Shown here: positions 60,629 through 64,000 of the stretch, in pieces | Layout: the number at the start of each line of letters is the position of its first letter | Numbering within the stretch: the first letter of the stretch is position 1 | Assembly (NCBI RefSeq): GCF_026967805.1 | Contig: NZ_JAPVBG010000001.1 | Coordinates: forward strand, 883,143-947,142 | From: Blastococcus sp. VKM Ac-2987 | GTDB taxonomy: Bacteria; Actinomycetota; Actinomycetes; Mycobacteriales; Geodermatophilaceae | DNA length: 64,000 bases | Reading direction: 5' to 3' | Notes under the pieces: model-generated | Seen by the model: only the letters and a program-made list of their open reading frames with translations | Database searches by the model: none | Told to the model about the DNA's origin: nothing | Translations under genes and position numbers: made by a program

Positions 60629-61531
60629 TCAGTCGCCGGGAGCTAGAACGTCGTCCGAGTTGAGGACTTCGACCCATTCTTCTTCATTGATGTTCCAGTC
60701 CCAGGGGACGTCAGACCCCAGCACCAGGTTGACGTCCCCTCCCACCCACCTATACGGCGCTTCCGGAGTGCCCAACGTCAGCGTCTCCGGCTCCCCGTTT
60801 ATCAGGGCCTCCACGATTATAGATGCCTGGTACAGATAATGGTCCGACTTGATGGATATGTTAGCTACCTCCACATCAAGGCCGTTCAACTTGGCTACGG
60901 CTGGTGGCATTGGCATCGGTTCAGTTGCCGCCCCGATTTCCTGGACGGTCGTCGCCCCGGTTGCTGTCTCAACCTCAATGAGTAGACCCGCACCCGCATC
61001 AGCCCCATGATTGCATTGAATGAGCGCATAGTTTGAGTCGGGAACTTCCTGGCGGTTATATACCTGAACCGCCACGTCCGTCAACGTAACCTGATCCTCG
61101 ACACCGGAGACCATGGTCAGGTATGCGGCACCGCCTATGGCATATATCTGGGGAGTCTCCGCGAGCCAGTCAACCCAGTCGGGGCAGTGGTACAAGACAT
61201 CGGAAGGCGGGTACTGCGGGGGAGACGGCAGCTCCGAGGATTGACCATTGAAGAACCACGTGCCAAATTGTGGATCCACGGTGAAGCTTATGTTCGCTGA
61301 CGATTCTGGCTGACTGTCGAAGGTGCAGTTCACCGAGTTGTCTGAGCCTTGGGCGTTGCAGTCGCCGCTGTTTTTGTTGGTGTCAGAATCATCGTCGTCC
61401 CCGTTGGCAGTGACGACGCTGAGTGCCAGCGCTGCAATGGCGACAAGGGCACTGATGCCGGTCCACCATGGATGCGCAAGGATGAATCCCAAAGCGCGAC
61501 GAGGACGCGGCACCGTCGGCGGATTGGCCAC
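60629..61531 (-). CDS. signal-anchored orphan protein
   Basis: 300 residues. A basic N-terminus, one transmembrane helix (GISALVAIAALALSVVTANG), a low-complexity acidic linker (GDDDDSDTNKNSGDCNAQGS) and an extracytoplasmic domain with several cysteines and aromatic residues (CPDWVDWLAETPQIYAIGG, VPWDWNINEEEWVEVL). No family recognised. The same overall plan (single anchor, exposed domain) as the neighbour at 59626-60327 but no visible similarity. Confidence 0.75.
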   Translation of the reverse strand: MANPPTVPRPRRALGFILAHPWWTGISALVAIAALALSVVTANGDDDDSDTNKNSGDCNAQGSDNSVNCTFDSQPESSANISFTVDPQFGTWFFNGQSSELPSPPQYPPSDVLYHCPDWVDWLAETPQIYAIGGAAYLTMVSGVEDQVTLTDVAVQVYNRQEVPDSNYALIQCNHGADAGAGLLIEVETATGATTVQEIGAATEPMPMPPAVAKLNGLDVEVANISIKSDHYLYQASIIVEALINGEPETLTLGTPEAPYRWVGGDVNLVLGSDVPWDWNINEEEWVEVLNSDDVLAPGD

Positions 61532-61765
61532 GCGACCTCCAAGGCCGAGTGTGGGCGGTGGGACGAAGAGCGTGAAGCGCTACGCACCGTATACCTCGAC
61601 GGGGCCGAATCGCCCTTCGGAGAGCCAAGCCGAGCGGAGCCGTATGTGAGCCCGCTCAAACAGTGCCGTTTCGGACGGGCAGCACCAGGAAGACGACCGG
61701 GACCACAAGAGCCATGGTCTACCCGTGCCGCCGGGCACCCGGGGCACCGAGAGGAGACCGCCGCC

Positions 61766-62152
61766 ATGACCAGCACTCCCAAAGAGATCAGCACGCGCCC
61801 GACGACGACCCACGAGCACGAGTCCTGGTGCGACAAGGACGAGCACGCCAAGGTGGCCGCCGAGGGGTACGGCCCGTACGGCTGCGTGGGCAGCACGATC
61901 GAGGTGTCCGGCAAGATCATGGGCCAGGCTCCCGGCGGCTGGTAGTTCCAGGGTGAGCCCGGCGACGAAGCACGGTTCGCCGTGGACTGGGGCGTGACGT
62001 GCCCCTCCTTGTCCGTCGACGACATGCGGTTCGCGTACCGACTGCTGCTCACGGTCGGGCCCAGGGAGATCGACACGGCCCTCGAGCTCATCGCCGACGC
62101 GCCCACCGCGCACGACGGGCACCACCCAGCAGACTTGGACCCGCCGCTGTAG
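61766..62152 (+). pseudogene. DUF6907-like gene interrupted by an in-frame amber codon
   Basis: A 128-codon frame broken once by TAG at 61943-61945. The first 59 codons include HEHESWCDKDEHAKVAAEG; after the TAG the same frame continues FQGEPGDEARFAVDWGVTCP and SLSVDDMRFAYRLLLTV to a TAG at 62150-62152. One C-to-T change (CAG to TAG) would explain it. The SWCDKDEH start and the VDDMRFAYRLLL end resemble DUF6907 proteins of actinobacterial mobile elements; weak recall. A good GAGAGGAG precedes the ATG. Confidence 0.55.
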
Positions 62153-62168
62153 CCAGCCCACAACGCAA

Positions 62169-62203
62169 CTGAGCCCCGCCGACCCGTAGTCGGCGGGGCT
62201 CAG
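62169..62203. terminator. 15-bp hairpin terminator
   Basis: Perfect 15-bp stem (62169-62183 with 62189-62203) and loop CCGTA, 17 bases after the interrupted gene. A similar hairpin with the same loop is at 63337-63370. Confidence 0.7.
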
Positions 62204-62230
62204 TGTCGAGCTAGCGCGAGAGGAAAGGAA

Positions 62231-62266
62231 CCGAGGCCCTTGCCCGAGATGGGACAAGGGCCTCGG
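62231..62266 (-). terminator. terminator of the Ltp gene
   Basis: 15-bp stem (62231-62245 with 62251-62266, one bulged A) and 5-base loop, ten bases beyond the stop of the minus-strand Ltp gene. Confidence 0.65.
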
Positions 62267-62275
62267 TCCTCGACG

Positions 62276-62818
62276 TCAGAGCCCGAGGGCACTCGTGCCG
62301 TGCTCGGCCTCCGCCTGGGTGAAACCGTCCCCGACGGTCAACTGCTGGATCATGCTACTGCGGGAAAACCCGCCGATGGTGTCCTGGTACTGCTCGGCCT
62401 TCTCCGCGGCTTGGGCGTTCCAGTCCACGTTCAAGTTGTCGACAGCCCACGTCGCATCCTCCGTGGAGAACCCGTCCCCGACCGTCAGCTGCTGAATCAG
62501 GCCGTCGTGGGAGAAGCCGCCCATGACGTCGAGGTACTGCTCCGCCTTGTCCAAGGCACTCTCTTGGCTCACGGTACCGGCGTCCGGTGCCGGTGCCGGT
62601 GCGGGTGCCGGTGCCGGTGCCGGTGCGCCTCCGTTGTCGGCGGGCTGCTCGGCGGTGGGCGAGCTGGAGTTGGCCGACGTGCTTGATTCCCCGCCGCCGC
62701 TGTTTGAAGACGTCGCCGCGATGATGACGACGAGTCCGACGATTAGCCAGAACCAGACCTTCTTGTAGAAGGGCTTCTTGGCTGCAACTGTCTTCGGCTC
62801 TTCGAGAGTCGTTGCCAT
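62276..62818 (-). CDS. Ltp family membrane-anchored protein
   Basis: 180 residues. A short polar tail, one transmembrane helix (VWFWLIVGLVVIIAATSS), a Ser/Pro/Ala-rich linker with (AP) repeats, and two Ltp (host cell surface-exposed lipoprotein) repeats: SALDKAEQYLDVMGGFSHDG then LIQQLTVGDGFSTEDATWAV, and AAEKAEQYQDTIGGFSRSSM then IQQLTVGDGFTQAEAEHGTS. In phage TP-J34, Ltp blocks DNA entry of other phages. The N-terminus has no lipobox cysteine, so it is helix anchored. TAGGAGAAG precedes the ATG. Confidence 0.82.
   Translation of the reverse strand: MATTLEEPKTVAAKKPFYKKVWFWLIVGLVVIIAATSSNSGGGESSTSANSSSPTAEQPADNGGAPAPAPAPAPAPAPDAGTVSQESALDKAEQYLDVMGGFSHDGLIQQLTVGDGFSTEDATWAVDNLNVDWNAQAAEKAEQYQDTIGGFSRSSMIQQLTVGDGFTQAEAEHGTSALGL
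62586..62627 (-). repeat. seven tandem GGTGCC-type hexamers
   Basis: Seven imperfect copies of GGTGCC/GGTGCG encode the alternating Ala-Pro linker of the Ltp gene. Copy number could vary by slippage. Confidence 0.8.
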
Positions 62819-62923
62819 GTTCTTCTCCTAAGTCGTATGCACGTATCGCCCGCTTCAGTTCTGAGCATCGGCAGTGCCGACGGCGAGGGGCACGGTGGGC
62901 GCATCAAGTCACCCGGCTGCCAC

Positions 62924-63301
62924 TCAGGCCACTGCCCAAGCGGTTGCCGCTGCCCCAGGGCCACGCGAGCCACCTGGATCTCTGACCTGTCCGGGCTCCG
63001 TGCTGTCTCTGGCGACGCGGTCTTCTTCGACGGCTTCACTGAGCAGGTCGCGCCCGCCGACCACGGTGACGGTGGGCTTCCACTCGAACCACGACGCCCC
63101 GTGCGGCCCTGGCGCCGTGGTCGCCCCGTCGACGGTCAGGCTGGACCAGTCCACGTTGCCGCCGCCGGCTATCGCCATGAGCCGAAGTTGCCCACGAAGC
63201 CCGGACGTAGCCCGCTCACGGTCCTCATATGGGTACGCAGCTGCCGCCGTGTAGAACATCGCCCAATGGTCCCCACGGGCAGCGGCGCCCGAACGGGTCA
63301 T
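62924..63301 (-). CDS. hypothetical protein
   Basis: About 125 residues from ATG 63299-63301. DHWAMFYTAAAAYPYEDRER, AGGGNVDWSSLTVDGATTAP and ASWFEWKPTVTVVGGRDLLS look protein-like, with a Gly/Ala-rich end. No family recognised and no membrane segment. A GTG one codon earlier (63302-63304) is an alternative start; there is no clear ribosome-binding site. The real extent is uncertain. Confidence 0.5.
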   Translation of the reverse strand: MTRSGAAARGDHWAMFYTAAAAYPYEDRERATSGLRGQLRLMAIAGGGNVDWSSLTVDGATTAPGPHGASWFEWKPTVTVVGGRDLLSEAVEEDRVARDSTEPGQVRDPGGSRGPGAAATAWAVA

Positions 63302-63336
63302 CACCCAAACGAGCGTGACCCGGTACCTGAACAGCC

Positions 63337-63370
63337 GAGCCCCCCGCCGATCCGTAGTCGGCGGGGGCTC
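63337..63370. terminator. hairpin, second copy of the CCGTA-loop type
   Basis: GAGCCCCCCGCCGA and its complement flank TCCGTAG, closely matching the hairpin at 62169-62203. Confidence 0.55.
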
Positions 63371-63430
63371 AGCGCGCAATCTCCTAGGTGCAGCCCTGTG
63401 CGACCGGACACCGTAGCGTAACTTCCGTAG

Positions 63431-64000
63431 ATGGAGTCCAGCGGACGATGGTGGCGCTTGGTCGAGTGGTTGCGGACCTCGACCTTTATTACAGTTCTCG
63501 AGAAACTTAAAACGATCTTCGGGTACGCCAGCCTGACAGTAGCGGCAGTGGTAGTGGCGTGGAGTCAAGCGCATTCGGCCCGCTCAGCGGCCGCCACTTT
63601 TGTTAGCGAGCATCCCGAGGGAATACTGAACTCGTTCTTAGCCGTAGTTGGTGGCCTCGTAGTGGCGGTGGCTGTGCTGTGGGGCGCCTGGCAGAGTACC
63701 GCCAAAGAGTTGCGCAAGGCGGGTAGCCGCCAGCTTCCCGTAGCCGGGCAGATCGGGCCGGTTCTCAAAGGCGACGACGTCGAGGCACGCCTGGTACCGG
63801 TCAAGGGCTACGAGCATCGACTCGAGATCCGTTCCACGAGCGGAGAAGTGCGTAAACTGCGGTGGGTTCTCCCGCTAGACAAAGGCGAATGGCACATACC
63901 TCCTACGGAGGCAACGATCCAAGGTCAGACGGTGGAATACCCTCTGGAGCGGCTTCCCCTAGGCGTCACGTTACGTGTGCCGGCTGTGGCTCGGGAACGC
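63431..64000 (+). CDS. membrane protein, partial, runs off the window
   Basis: ATG at 63431 opens a frame with no stop to the edge (190 codons). Two hydrophobic segments (VWLRTSTFITVL-type N-terminus, then ASLTVAAVVVAWSQAHSAR and LNSFLAVVGGLVVAVAVLWG) precede a soluble region with VAGQIGPVLKGDDVEARLVP and WHIPPTEATIQGQTVEYPLE. Codons such as TTA, ATA and AAA are frequent, as in its accessory neighbours. No family recognised. The upstream gene is on the other strand. Confidence 0.68.
   Translation, partial: MESSGRWWRLVEWLRTSTFITVLEKLKTIFGYASLTVAAVVVAWSQAHSARSAAATFVSEHPEGILNSFLAVVGGLVVAVAVLWGAWQSTAKELRKAGSRQLPVAGQIGPVLKGDDVEARLVPVKGYEHRLEIRSTSGEVRKLRWVLPLDKGEWHIPPTEATIQGQTVEYPLERLPLGVTLRVPAVARER

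Noticed and set aside
60365-60646. Plus-strand ORF in the intergenic region 60328-60628
   Set aside because: Arg/Pro/Ala-rich translation without a ribosome site or any recognisable motif; overlaps the next gene.
62586-62627. Short tandem repeats that could suggest a CRISPR array
   Set aside because: Contiguous hexamers in frame without spacers, coding an Ala-Pro linker. No CRISPR array or cas gene seen in the window.
58411-64000. Integrase or transposase driving the accessory island
   Set aside because: No recombinase motif found in either strand; ends of the element may lie outside the window.

Overview
The window is very GC-rich DNA with dense genes, many 4-base start/stop overlaps, frequent GTG starts and leaderless-looking promoters. 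Gene content (FtsEX, SmpB, a one-piece RF2, SCO6745 and DUF5994 families, mycobacteria-like acyl-CoA genes) indicates an actinobacterium, probably of the Geodermatophilaceae type (Blastococcus, Geodermatophilus or Modestobacter); the family assignment is inference.

1-1459: end of a cell-wall teichoic-acid-like glycerophosphotransferase and a sugar/choline-phosphate type nucleotidyltransferase. 1476-7045: a tightly overlapped copper/oxidase-assembly operon (anti-sigma factor, CopC-CopD fusion, YcnI, SCO1, membrane protein) divergent from its ECF sigma factor. 7118-8306: a leaderless cysteine-containing leader peptide ahead of a TauE/SafE exporter. 8323-13726: a frameshifted epimerase, DUF5994, TypA/BipA, and a YceI/MarR divergent pair. 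13788-23397: lipid catabolism (enoyl-CoA hydratase, paired acyl-CoA dehydrogenases, TetR, two acyl-CoA ligases, GlpQ-like phosphodiesterase, patatin). 23472-27977: K+ channel, isochorismatase-like hydrolase, DUF2207 and two DUF202 proteins. 28037-34746: a TetR-controlled tripartite tricarboxylate transporter (TctABC) divergent from an acyl-CoA ligase and acyl-CoA dehydrogenase, an organic-acid uptake and activation unit.

34913-46634: serpin relic, tmRNA, phosphatase, CorA, a run of small metabolic enzymes, then smpB-ftsX-ftsE-prfB (the core housekeeping block). 46656-54275: CalB-like lipase, GGDEF/EAL protein, CutA, a tannase/feruloyl esterase behind two copies of an operator, and a cytosine deaminase/permease pair. 

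54276-64000 is accessory. A two-gene unit (four-helix membrane protein plus a tandem double alpha/beta hydrolase with C-terminal membrane segments) is bracketed by 58-bp diverged direct repeats. A Tad pilus cluster follows but its tadC is cut to the last ~39 codons exactly where the base composition drops. Beyond it lie orphan single-pass or few-pass membrane proteins, an amber-interrupted gene, an Ltp-type lipoprotein of the kind used for phage superinfection exclusion, and a gene running off the end. The two-gene hydrolase unit is the best candidate for an undescribed system.
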